Source: Paucibacter sp. TC2R-5 (GTDB lineage: Bacteria > Pseudomonadota > Gammaproteobacteria > Burkholderiales > Burkholderiaceae_C). Taken from it: 64,000 nucleotides of DNA. A model generated the notes under the pieces. It was given only the letters and a program-made list of their open reading frames with translations, ran no database searches and was not told where the DNA came from. Of this stretch, positions 56,791-64,000 are shown one piece after another (the stretch's first letter is position 1; each line of letters starts with the position of its first letter). Position numbers and translations under genes: made by a program. The stretch covers positions 1 through 64,000 of the forward strand of contig NZ_JAJIRQ010000009.1 of NCBI RefSeq assembly GCF_025717605.1. Direction: 5' to 3'.

Positions 56791-56916
56791 ATGAAAAAGC
56801 TCGCAGTTCTTCTCCTCGGCTTTGCATTTTTAGCCGGCTGCAACACCATTGGTGGCATCGGCCGCGACCTGCAAAAGGCCGGCGAGAAGATCGAAGACAC
56901 CGCCAAGAAGAAGTAG
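56791..56916 (+). CDS. Entericidin-like small lipoprotein
   Basis: A 41-residue precursor. The signal helix [17 protein letters not shown] ends in a lipobox (LAGC, Cys17), and the mature 25 residues are Lys- and Gly-rich ([19 protein letters not shown]). That pattern matches entericidin A/B, a membrane-active antidote/toxin pair in E. coli. AGGAG lies before the ATG. It is placed inside the leucine operon between leuC and leuD (14 and 28 bp gaps). No paired second entericidin is seen. Confidence 0.85.
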   Translation: MKKLAVLLLGFAFLAGCNTIGGIGRDLQKAGEKIEDTAKKK

Positions 56917-56944
56917 TAGTCATTTAGACCTTAAGAGGTTCACT

Positions 56945-57595
56945 ATGCAGAAATTCACCCTCCTCAAGGGGCTGGTCGCGCCGATGGATCGCGACAACGT
57001 CGACACCGACGCGATCATCCCCAAGCAATTCCTGAAGTCGATCAAGCGCAGCGGCTTCGGCCCTAACTTGTTTGACGAATGGCGCTATCTGGACGCCGGC
57101 GAGCCGGGTCAAGACCCGAGCGCGCGCCGGCCTAACCCGGACTTCGTGCTGAATCAGCCGCGCTATGCCGGGGCCTCGGTCTTGCTGGCGCGCAGCAATT
57201 TCGGCTGCGGCTCCAGCCGCGAGCATGCGCCTTGGGCCTTGGAGCAATATGGCTTCAGGGCCTTGATTGCGCCGAGCTTTGCCGACATTTTCTTCAACAA
57301 CTGTTTCAAGAACGGCATCCTGCCGATTCAGTTGCCGGAAGCTCAGGTGGCTCAGTTGTTTGACGAGGTCCATGCCTTCCCTGGCTATCAATTGACCATT
57401 GATCTTGAGCGTCAGGTGGTGATCAAGGCCGACGGAACTGAGCTGCCTTTCGAGATTCAGTCCTTCCGCAAGTATTGCTTGTTAGGTGGTTTTGACGATA
57501 TTGGCCTGACGCTGCGTCACGCCGACAAGATCAAGGCCTTTGAAGCCGAGCGCATGGCCAGCAAGCCCTGGCTGAACAACCGTTTGATTGCCTGA
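56945..57595 (+). CDS. leuD: 3-isopropylmalate dehydratase small subunit
   Basis: Swivel domain partner of LeuC, 216 residues. The start [30 protein letters not shown] (in two pieces) carries the conserved DTD, and [13 protein letters not shown] is the substrate-binding motif. ATG 56945 has AAGAGG upstream. It lies 28 bp after the entericidin-like gene and 13 bp before leuB. Confidence 0.97.
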   Translation: MQKFTLLKGLVAPMDRDNVDTDAIIPKQFLKSIKRSGFGPNLFDEWRYLDAGEPGQDPSARRPNPDFVLNQPRYAGASVLLARSNFGCGSSREHAPWALEQYGFRALIAPSFADIFFNNCFKNGILPIQLPEAQVAQLFDEVHAFPGYQLTIDLERQVVIKADGTELPFEIQSFRKYCLLGGFDDIGLTLRHADKIKAFEAERMASKPWLNNRLIA

Positions 57596-57608
57596 GGAAT
57601 CACAGCAA

Positions 57609-58712
57609 ATGAAAATCGCAATTCTTCCCGGTGATGGCATCGGCTCTGAGATCGTCGCCGAGGCGGTCAAGGTATTGAATGTCCTGGATCTGCCTTTCGA
57701 GATGGAGCACGCCCCGGTTGGCGGCGCCGCCTACGAGCTGCATGGCCACCCGCTGCCCGACTCGACGCTGCAACTGGCCAAGGACGCCGACGCGATTCTG
57801 TTCGGCGCCGTCGGAGACTGGAAGTACGACAAGCTGGATCGCCCCCTGCGCCCCGAGCAGGCCATTCTGGGTCTGCGCAAGCATCTGGGACTGTTCGCCA
57901 ACTTCCGCCCGGCGATTTGCTATGAGCAGCTGACGCATGCGTCAAGCCTGAAGCCGGAGTTGGTGGCGGGCCTGGATATTCTGATCATCCGTGAGTTGAC
58001 CGGCGACATCTATTTCGGCCAGCCGCGCGGGCGCCGCACCGCCGTGGACGGGCATTTCCCCGGCAGTGAAGAGGCGTTTGACACCATGCGCTATTCGCGC
58101 CCTGAGATCGAGCGGATTGCCCATGTGGCGTTCCAGGCGGCCCGCAAGCGCGGAAAACGCGTGACCTCGGTCGACAAGGCCAATGTCTTGGAGACCTTCC
58201 AGTTCTGGAAGGACGTGATGATCGAGGTGCATGCCGACTATCCGGATGTGGAACTCGACCATATGTATGTCGACAACGCCGCCATGCAGTTGGTCAAGGC
58301 GCCGAAGCGTTTCGACGTGATGGTGACCGGCAATATGTTCGGCGATATCTTGTCCGACGCAGCGGCGATGCTGACTGGTTCGATCGGCATGTTGCCCTCG
58401 GCCTCGTTGGACAAGAACAACAAGGGGCTTTACGAGCCCAGCCACGGCAGCGCGCCCGACATTGCAGGCAAGGGCATAGCCAATCCTTTGGCTACAATCC
58501 TCTCCGCTGCCATGATGCTCAAGTTCTCCCTCAACCAACCAGAAGCCGCCTCGAAAATAGAAGCGGCCGTTGGATCGGTGTTGTCTCAAGGTCTGCGTAC
58601 GGCAGACATTTGGAGCGAGGGCACCCAAAAAGTGGGCACGCGGGAGATGGGTGATGCGGTTGTCAAGGCCTTGACGGACAACATCGCCATGACGAAAACC
58701 ATTAAGGGCTAG
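57609..58712 (+). CDS. leuB: 3-isopropylmalate dehydrogenase
   Basis: Oxidises and decarboxylates 3-isopropylmalate with NAD+, the third leucine step. The protein has 367 residues. The [16 protein letters not shown] start, the Arg-rich substrate motif [20 protein letters not shown] and the dinucleotide-binding [14 protein letters not shown] are visible. ATG 57609 has GAGGAA upstream; a start 21 bp further upstream would overlap leuD. A hairpin follows the stop. Confidence 0.97.
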   Translation: MKIAILPGDGIGSEIVAEAVKVLNVLDLPFEMEHAPVGGAAYELHGHPLPDSTLQLAKDADAILFGAVGDWKYDKLDRPLRPEQAILGLRKHLGLFANFRPAICYEQLTHASSLKPELVAGLDILIIRELTGDIYFGQPRGRRTAVDGHFPGSEEAFDTMRYSRPEIERIAHVAFQAARKRGKRVTSVDKANVLETFQFWKDVMIEVHADYPDVELDHMYVDNAAMQLVKAPKRFDVMVTGNMFGDILSDAAAMLTGSIGMLPSASLDKNNKGLYEPSHGSAPDIAGKGIANPLATILSAAMMLKFSLNQPEAASKIEAAVGSVLSQGLRTADIWSEGTQKVGTREMGDAVVKALTDNIAMTKTIKG

Positions 58713-58740
58713 TTCAGCTCCGGTTTGTCTCGCCCCTATC

Positions 58741-58763
58741 CCCCCGGCGACACAAGCCGGGGG
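58741..58763. repeat. GC hairpin between leuB and asd
   Basis: Arms cccccggc (58741-58748) and gccggggg (58756-58763) with loop gacacaa and no T-run. It may weaken read-through into asd or protect the leu mRNA 3' end. Confidence 0.55.
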
Positions 58764-58807
58764 AGAAGAAGCTCAAAACAGTTGAGATAGATAGAGGACG
58801 CAAGAAA

Positions 58808-59938
58808 ATGACATCACTAGTTGGATTGGTAGGCTGGCGCGGCATGGTCGGCTCGGTGCTGATGGACCGCATGGCGGCAGAGCGTGACTTCGACCTGATC
58901 GAGCCGCTGTTCTTCAGCACCTCGAATGCCGGCGGCGCGGCCCCATCGTTTGCCAAAAACGAAACCAAGCTGCAGAACGCTTTTGATATCGAGCAGCTCA
59001 AGCGCTGCGACATCATCATCACCGCGCAAGGCGGCGACTACACCTCGGAAGTCTTCCCCAAGCTGCGCGCAGCCGGTTGGAGTGGCCACTGGATCGACGC
59101 GGCCTCGACGCTGCGCATGGAATCCGATGCCGTCATCATCTTGGACCCGGTGAACCTGCCCGTTATTGAAAGCGCGCTGGCCAAGGGCGGCAAGAACTGG
59201 ATTGGCGGCAATTGCACGGTTTCATGCATGTTGATGGGCGTGGGTGCGCTGTACAAGGCCGACTTGGTCGAGTGGATGAGCACGCAGACCTATCAGGCCG
59301 CATCCGGCGGCGGCGCCCAGCATATGCGCGAGCTACTGACGCAGTACGGCACGCTGAACGCCGAGGTCCGGGATTTGCTCGATGACCCCAAGAGCGCCAT
59401 TCTGGAGATCGACCGCAAGTTGATCGCCAAGCAGCGCGCCTTGACCGCTGCCGAGACCGCCAACTTTGGCGTGCCGCTGGGCGGCTCGCTGATCCCTTGG
59501 ATCGACAAGGATCTGGGCAATGGCATGTCCAAGGAAGAATGGAAGGGCATGGCCGAGACCAACAAGATCATGGGTCTGGGCGAGGGCTTTGGCTCGGCCG
59601 CTATTCCTGTCGATGGTTTCTGCGTGCGTGTCGGTGCCATGCGCTGCCACAGCCAGGCGCTGACCTTCAAGCTCAAGAAGGATGTTCCGGTGGCCGACAT
59701 CGAGGCGATGATTGCCGCGGACAACGAGTGGGTCAAGTTGGTGCCGAACACGCGCGAAGCGACGGTGCAAGACCTGACCCCGGTGGCGGTGTCGGGCACG
59801 ATGACGATTCCGGTTGGCCGCGTGCGCAAGCTGGCCATGGGCCCCGAGTATGTGGGTGCCTTCACCATTGGCGATCAGCTGCTCTGGGGCGCGGCCGAAC
59901 CTCTGCGCCGCATGTTGAGGATCTTGCTGGCACGTTGA
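58808..59938 (+). CDS. asd: Aspartate-semialdehyde dehydrogenase
   Basis: Makes aspartate semialdehyde for lysine, methionine, threonine and diaminopimelate. The protein has 376 residues, near the E. coli length (367). The start [18 protein letters not shown] is the NADP site, catalytic Cys136 lies in GGNCTVSC, and the substrate-binding [15 protein letters not shown] and the C-terminal [13 protein letters not shown] match the Gram-negative type. It follows the leu operon and precedes fimV, a conserved order. Confidence 0.97.
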   Translation: MTSLVGLVGWRGMVGSVLMDRMAAERDFDLIEPLFFSTSNAGGAAPSFAKNETKLQNAFDIEQLKRCDIIITAQGGDYTSEVFPKLRAAGWSGHWIDAASTLRMESDAVIILDPVNLPVIESALAKGGKNWIGGNCTVSCMLMGVGALYKADLVEWMSTQTYQAASGGGAQHMRELLTQYGTLNAEVRDLLDDPKSAILEIDRKLIAKQRALTAAETANFGVPLGGSLIPWIDKDLGNGMSKEEWKGMAETNKIMGLGEGFGSAAIPVDGFCVRVGAMRCHSQALTFKLKKDVPVADIEAMIAADNEWVKLVPNTREATVQDLTPVAVSGTMTIPVGRVRKLAMGPEYVGAFTIGDQLLWGAAEPLRRMLRILLAR

Positions 59939-59948
59939 TGGCCAGCGC

Positions 59949-59985
59949 ACCCCGTTGCCGGCACGCGACAAGCTTGTAACGGGGT
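59949..59985. repeat. Hairpin after asd
   Basis: Arms accccgtt (59949-59956) and aacggggt (59978-59985) with a 21-base loop, 10 bases past the asd stop. No T-run follows. It could terminate the leu-asd transcript; weak evidence. Confidence 0.4.
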
Positions 59986-60176
59986 GAATCAGTGCGGTGT
60001 CTACAGAGCTATTCAGCCTTTGTCTGAGCTTCTAAGCGTATATGCTTGCCTCTATTAGGATTTCCAAACGGAAGTGCGCATGTGGATGGCATCGTGAGCG
60101 CAGTGAAGTTGAAAGTTAGCATCGTCAAAAGAGGCGGACACCGGGTGGTGCCCGCCTTGTCGCTTGGGGGAACGCT

Positions 60177-63056
60177 TTGAAAACAAACTATTGCGCTATG
60201 GACAGCACGGACAGTGCCCCAGCCAATCGCTCTGGCATCCCCTCGGGCGGTGCCCATGTGCCGGGCTCGCGGCGCAGCGCTTTCTCCCGTTTTGCTTTGT
60301 CGCATATCGCTGCGGCTGTGCTGCTTGCTTCCAGCGGTGGTGCCTGGGCCTTGGGCTTAGGGCGCTTGTCGGTGCAGTCGGCCTTGGGCGAAACGCTGAA
60401 GGCGGAAATCGATATCACCAGCCTGAGTGCCGAAGAGGCGGGTTCCTTGAAGGTGCGTATCGCGCCGCCCGAGTCCTACCGCGCCACAGGGGTTGAGTAC
60501 AACGCAGTATTGGCCAGCACGCAGGTGCAAGTCGTCAAAAAAGACGGCCGTAGTTTCCTGCGCGTCAGCAGCGACCGCGCGGTTCAAGAGCCCTTTGTTG
60601 ACGTGATTCTTGAGCTGACTTGGGCGAACGGACGCCTGGTGCGTGAGTACACCTTGCTGTTTGATCCACCCGCAGCGACGCGACCCAATAGTGCCCCTGC
60701 GCCTGCCGCCGCTCCGGCGGTGACAAGCGCCCCGGTCATCTCGCCTGCGCCCCTCGCACAGACCGAAGCAGTGCCCGCGCCGGCGCCGGCCGCGCCCGTC
60801 CTCATTCCTGCTGTACCGACGTCCAGCCCTGCGCAGACTCCTTCCTTGAGTCCAGCCGCTCGGCCATCCCGAGAGACTGCTACGTCCCAGCCCACAGCAG
60901 CGCCAGCGCCGCGTCCTGCGGCCCTGGCGCCTGCGGCTTCGGCAGCTTCAGCGCCAGCTTCGGCGGCATCAGCGGCATCCGAATACAAGGTCAAGCCGGG
61001 TGACAGCCTCTCGCGCATTGCCGGCAAGACGCAGCCCGAGGGCATCTCGCTCGACCAGATGCTGGTCGGCCTGTTTCGCAACAATCCGGATGCCTTCCTC
61101 GACAGCAATATGAACCGCCTGCGCACCGGCGTGGTCTTGCAGGTGCCGTCCAGTGAAACCTTGGGTGCCACTTCGCCCACCGAAGCGCGGCAAATCATTC
61201 GCGCCCAAAGTGCAGACTTCAGCGCCTACCGCTTGCGCCTGAGCAGCGCAGCGCCGACGCTGCAAACTGACCAAAGCGAGCGCCAGGCCAAGGGCAAGGT
61301 AGAAGCGGCGGTGGAAGATCGCAAGCCCGCGCCCGCGCCGACACCGGACAAGCTCACTCTTAGCAAGGCCGCCAGCGCCGCAGCTGACGCCAAGGTGGCT
61401 AAGGCGTCCAAAGAAGCCGAAAAGAAAGACGCGGCTGCTCGCATGGCCGAGTTGACGCGCAATGTCGAAGAACTGAAGAAAATCTCGAGTGCCGCCAAGC
61501 CGGCCGTCGTGGCTTCGGCTGCCCCTTCAGCCGCACCAGCGCCCGCACCTTCGCCCGCACCTGCTGTGGTGGCCGCGCCGGCCCCTGTTGCTGCAGCCCC
61601 TTCTGCGCCTGCAGCGGTTCCCGCCGCCATTCCTGCCGTCGTGCCTGCGCTTGCCGCAGCTTCCGCCGTGCCTGCGCTGCCGAGCACGGTCGCTTCTGCG
61701 GCGGCCCCCAAGCCGCCTGTGCCTGCATCAGGGGCATCGGCTGCCAGCGCCGCCATCCCCGTGGAAGAGGCCGAACCCGGCTTGCTTGAGAACCCCTTGG
61801 CTTTGCCCTTGGGCGCCGCATTATTGGCCGCCGTGGGTGGCTTGACCTGGTACCGTTTGCGGGGCCGCAAGGCCGCTGCGAAGGCCGATACCGGCTTCCA
61901 TGAAAGCCGTCTGCAGCCCGACTCCTTCTTCGGAGCTACCGGCGGCCAGCGCGTCGACACGCGTGACGCCACCGGTGCGGCCTCGTCGATGAACTATTCG
62001 CTCAGCCAGTTGGATGCGATCGGCGATGTTGATCCGGTGGCCGAGGCCGATGTCTACCTGGCCTATGGCCGCGATTTGCAGGCCGAGGAAATTCTTAAAG
62101 AAGCCTTGCGTGCGACGCCAGAGCGCATGGCGATCCGGCTCAAGCTGCTGGAGGTCTATGCCAAACGCCGCGACACCAAGGGTTTCGAGCAACTGGCTTT
62201 GCAGCTCTTTGCAGATACCAAGGGGAGCGGCGACGATTGGGCGCGTGCCCAGGAACTGGGCCGCCAGATCGATCCAGAAAATCCGCTCTATCAGCCCGGC
62301 GGTATGCCAAGCCAGCAAAGCGAGGGCCGCGAAGCGCATCCCGAGCCGACGGACGCCAGCAATATGCCGAACACGGTGGGTCTCCTGGCGACCGAGCCAG
62401 CCGGTCGCAGCGCGGCGGTCGATGCCGGGCCCATGAGCGGTTTTGACCTTGATCTGGATTTGGATCTGCCTGAGCCGGCTTCGCCGACCGCAATGGAAGC
62501 CACCCAGGCAATGACGACAACGGTGGAGCAAGCGCCGTTTTCCATGGACTTTGACTTGTCGGAGCCGCCTGCGCCAGCGCCCCCTGAGCCTGCTGCAGCA
62601 AGTGCAGCGCCCGCCGGCAATGAGCTCGAGTTTGATTTGGACGACTTCGGCAGCTTGGATGACGAAGCCTCGAATCGCCCCGCGCCGGCCGATGCGGGCA
62701 ATGCGCTCGACTTCGACCTCGGCTCGATTGATCTGTCCTTGCCCGAATTGCCCCAGGCTCCCGAGGCGCCGATTCCGGTGGCCGAATCGGTCGCCATGGA
62801 CGGTGATTTTGGCGCGGAGTTTGAAGAGCTGATGAAGGCCGGGGAGCCCGAACAAACCGCAGCAGACCCCTTGGCCGACGCATTTGATGTGATGGAAGAC
62901 GGCGGTGACCCTTTGATGCGCCAGCTGGAATTGGCCGACGAGTTCCGCCAGATCGGCGACACCGAGGGTGCACGCGAGGTGCTGCAAGAGCTGATCTCCA
63001 AATCCAGCGGACCCTTGCGCGACAAGGCTCAGGCGATGTTGAACGATCTGCGCTAG
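60177..63056 (+). CDS. fimV: FimV-type polar/pilus assembly protein
   Basis: A 959-residue inner-membrane protein with a large periplasmic part. The signal helix, the FimV N-terminal domain (ALGLGRLSVQSALGE, about 55-170), a Pro/Ala linker, a LysM peptidoglycan-binding domain (about 267-325, EYKVKPGDSLSRIA), an Ala/Pro-rich stretch, a membrane helix (about 540-558) and an acidic cytoplasmic part with TPR motifs are seen. It ends in the FimV C-terminal helix (LADEFRQIGDTEGAREVL). It acts in type IV pilus and polar assembly. The start is TTG at 60177 with GGGGGA upstream; ATG 60198 is possible. It lies between asd and truA as in Pseudomonas. Confidence 0.93.
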   Translation: MKTNYCAMDSTDSAPANRSGIPSGGAHVPGSRRSAFSRFALSHIAAAVLLASSGGAWALGLGRLSVQSALGETLKAEIDITSLSAEEAGSLKVRIAPPESYRATGVEYNAVLASTQVQVVKKDGRSFLRVSSDRAVQEPFVDVILELTWANGRLVREYTLLFDPPAATRPNSAPAPAAAPAVTSAPVISPAPLAQTEAVPAPAPAAPVLIPAVPTSSPAQTPSLSPAARPSRETATSQPTAAPAPRPAALAPAASAASAPASAASAASEYKVKPGDSLSRIAGKTQPEGISLDQMLVGLFRNNPDAFLDSNMNRLRTGVVLQVPSSETLGATSPTEARQIIRAQSADFSAYRLRLSSAAPTLQTDQSERQAKGKVEAAVEDRKPAPAPTPDKLTLSKAASAAADAKVAKASKEAEKKDAAARMAELTRNVEELKKISSAAKPAVVASAAPSAAPAPAPSPAPAVVAAPAPVAAAPSAPAAVPAAIPAVVPALAAASAVPALPSTVASAAAPKPPVPASGASAASAAIPVEEAEPGLLENPLALPLGAALLAAVGGLTWYRLRGRKAAAKADTGFHESRLQPDSFFGATGGQRVDTRDATGAASSMNYSLSQLDAIGDVDPVAEADVYLAYGRDLQAEEILKEALRATPERMAIRLKLLEVYAKRRDTKGFEQLALQLFADTKGSGDDWARAQELGRQIDPENPLYQPGGMPSQQSEGREAHPEPTDASNMPNTVGLLATEPAGRSAAVDAGPMSGFDLDLDLDLPEPASPTAMEATQAMTTTVEQAPFSMDFDLSEPPAPAPPEPAAASAAPAGNELEFDLDDFGSLDDEASNRPAPADAGNALDFDLGSIDLSLPELPQAPEAPIPVAESVAMDGDFGAEFEELMKAGEPEQTAADPLADAFDVMEDGGDPLMRQLELADEFRQIGDTEGAREVLQELISKSSGPLRDKAQAMLNDLR

Positions 63057-63091
63057 GGCGGGATTTCACACCGTTGATGCACGACAATGCA

Positions 63092-63119
63092 AAGCGCCCG
63101 CCGAGCCGGGCGCTTTTTT
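63092..63119 (+). terminator. Intrinsic terminator between fimV and truA
   Basis: Nine-bp arms aagcgcccg (63092-63100) and cgggcgctt (63107-63115) are followed by a T-run ending at 63119. Confidence 0.9.
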
Positions 63120-63150
63120 CATAGTGGAGCCATCAATTGAGTGAGGCGAG

Positions 63151-63951
63151 ATGCGCGTAGTTTTGGGAGTCAGTTACCGTGGTGGCGGCTATCACGGCTG
63201 GCAGGCCCAAGCCGACCGGCAAACCGTGCAAGATGTCTTGGAGGCCGCGCTGAAGAAGTTTAGCGCGAGCGATATTCGCACCGTCTGCGCCGGACGCACC
63301 GACACCGGCGTCCACGGTTTGAATCAGGTCGTGCACTTTGACACCGGCGTGATCCGCGACGCTGCTTCTTGGGTGCGCGGCACGAACTGTTTTCTGCCCA
63401 CCAATGTGGCAATCCAATGGTGCGTGTTCGCGGAGGAACCCTTCCATGCGCGCTTTGCCGCTCAAGGTCGCCGTTACAGCTATGTCTTGCTGGAATCCCC
63501 GGTGCGACCGGCGATCGAGGCCGGCTCGGTTGGCTGGGTGCATTACCCGCTCAACGGGGCGGCGATGCGTCAGGCCGCTGACCTGCTCCTCGGTGAGCAT
63601 GACTTCAGCGCTTTTCGCTCATCCGAATGCCAGGCCGCTTCGCCGGTCAAGACCATGCGCAGCATCACCATCACCCAGCAAGGTGACTACTGGCGTTTTG
63701 ACTTTGACGGTTCGGCCTTTTTGCACCATATGGTGCGCAATTTGATGGGCAGCTTGCTGGCGGTGGGGCGCGGCACACGCGACCAGGCCTGGTTTGCTGC
63801 AGTCTTGGCTGGCAAAGACCGCAAGTTCGCCGCACCAACCTTTCCCGCCGATGGCCTTTATTTCGTCGGCCCCTATTACGCCAGCGAGTACCAAATCCCT
63901 AGCCAAACCTCAGCAATGGCTTGGCTGCCCGGCCCGCCTCAAACAGCATGA
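63151..63951 (+). CDS. truA: tRNA pseudouridine synthase A
   Basis: Makes pseudouridine at positions 38-40 of tRNA anticodon arms. The protein has 266 residues. The catalytic Asp51 lies in CAGRTDTGVHGLNQV, and RRYSYVLL and FLHHMVRNLMG are family motifs. The stop overlaps the trpF start by 4 bp (ATGA). Confidence 0.96.
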   Translation: MRVVLGVSYRGGGYHGWQAQADRQTVQDVLEAALKKFSASDIRTVCAGRTDTGVHGLNQVVHFDTGVIRDAASWVRGTNCFLPTNVAIQWCVFAEEPFHARFAAQGRRYSYVLLESPVRPAIEAGSVGWVHYPLNGAAMRQAADLLLGEHDFSAFRSSECQAASPVKTMRSITITQQGDYWRFDFDGSAFLHHMVRNLMGSLLAVGRGTRDQAWFAAVLAGKDRKFAAPTFPADGLYFVGPYYASEYQIPSQTSAMAWLPGPPQTA

Positions 63952-64000
63952 AAAGAACCCGCATCAAAATTTGTGGCTTGACCCGTGAGGCAGATGTGCT
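63948..64000 (+). CDS. trpF: Phosphoribosylanthranilate isomerase, N-terminal fragment
   Basis: The frame continues past the right edge. The first residues KRTRIKICGLTREADV contain the KICG(L/I)T start of TrpF, the beta/alpha-barrel enzyme of tryptophan synthesis. It overlaps truA by 4 bp, the usual truA-trpF pairing. Confidence 0.85.
   Translation, partial: MKRTRIKICGLTREADV

Noticed and set aside
60680-61760. Proline/alanine-rich repetitive DNA
   Set aside because: It is the low-complexity linker of FimV, not a tandem repeat element or CRISPR array; there are no regular repeats with spacers.

Overview
The window is a compact stretch of bacterial chromosome of moderately high GC, with about 62 protein genes, four tRNA genes and short intergenic gaps (none above about 300 bases lacks a gene). 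The gene set and order point to a betaproteobacterium of the order Burkholderiales, perhaps the Rubrivivax/Leptothrix/Roseateles group. The supporting features are trxA-rho, kynB-kynU-kynA, pstSCAB-phoU-phoB-phoR, the leuC-entericidin-leuD-leuB-asd-fimV-truA-trpF order, a cysteine-poor L31, and exosortase-type accessory genes. The lineage is inferred from gene content, not from a search. I see no insertion sequence, prophage, integrase or CRISPR array.

Layout. 1-9.9 kb: tRNA-Leu, cysM, a tusA-like gene, galU, an unusual 2-hydroxyacid dehydrogenase homologue, valS, guaC with a repeated 3' end, and a NemR-like regulator with a DJ-1/PfpI enzyme. 9.9-16.8 kb: a LytS/LytTR two-component pair, a small membrane protein, a large M24 aminopeptidase and a big PAS sensor kinase. 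16.9-21.8 kb: the kynurenine operon (tryptophan to anthranilate), a CPA2 antiporter and a lipoprotein. 21.9-29.4 kb: a fasciclin lipoprotein, then the whole phosphate regulon core behind a PHO box. 29.4-33.5 kb: an ArnT-like membrane protein, rpmE2, rho and trxA. 33.7-36.4 kb: two identical tRNA-Pro genes, an OPT transporter and tRNA-Arg. 36.5-44.9 kb: a GST, a phosphotransferase, a Crp/Fnr regulator, a FimV-like protein, an aminotransferase, cysB and a CbiX-type chelatase. 44.9-50.7 kb: lptG-lptF divergent from pepA-holC, then an orphan LivJ-type binding protein. 50.9-54.3 kb: an ACP, acyl-CoA ligase and PLP decarboxylase set resembling the exosortase-A-associated families. 54.4-64 kb: a LysR regulator, leuC, an entericidin-like lipoprotein, leuD, leuB, asd, fimV, truA and the start of trpF.

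How the genes work together. Pst-PhoU-PhoBR form a complete phosphate sensing and uptake circuit with a visible PhoB site and two internal hairpins. KynB, KynU and KynA turn tryptophan into anthranilate. CysM, a TusA-like protein, CysB and the CbiX-type chelatase all touch sulfur or siroheme metabolism. LptF and LptG form the inner-membrane part of the LPS exporter. The leu genes, asd and trpF belong to amino-acid synthesis. Most of the window is ordinary housekeeping. The most unusual points are the repeated 3' gene ends at guaC and kynB, the dehydrogenase homologue with apparently exchanged Arg/His active-site residues, the exosortase-type trio with no exosortase nearby, and a second FimV-like protein.
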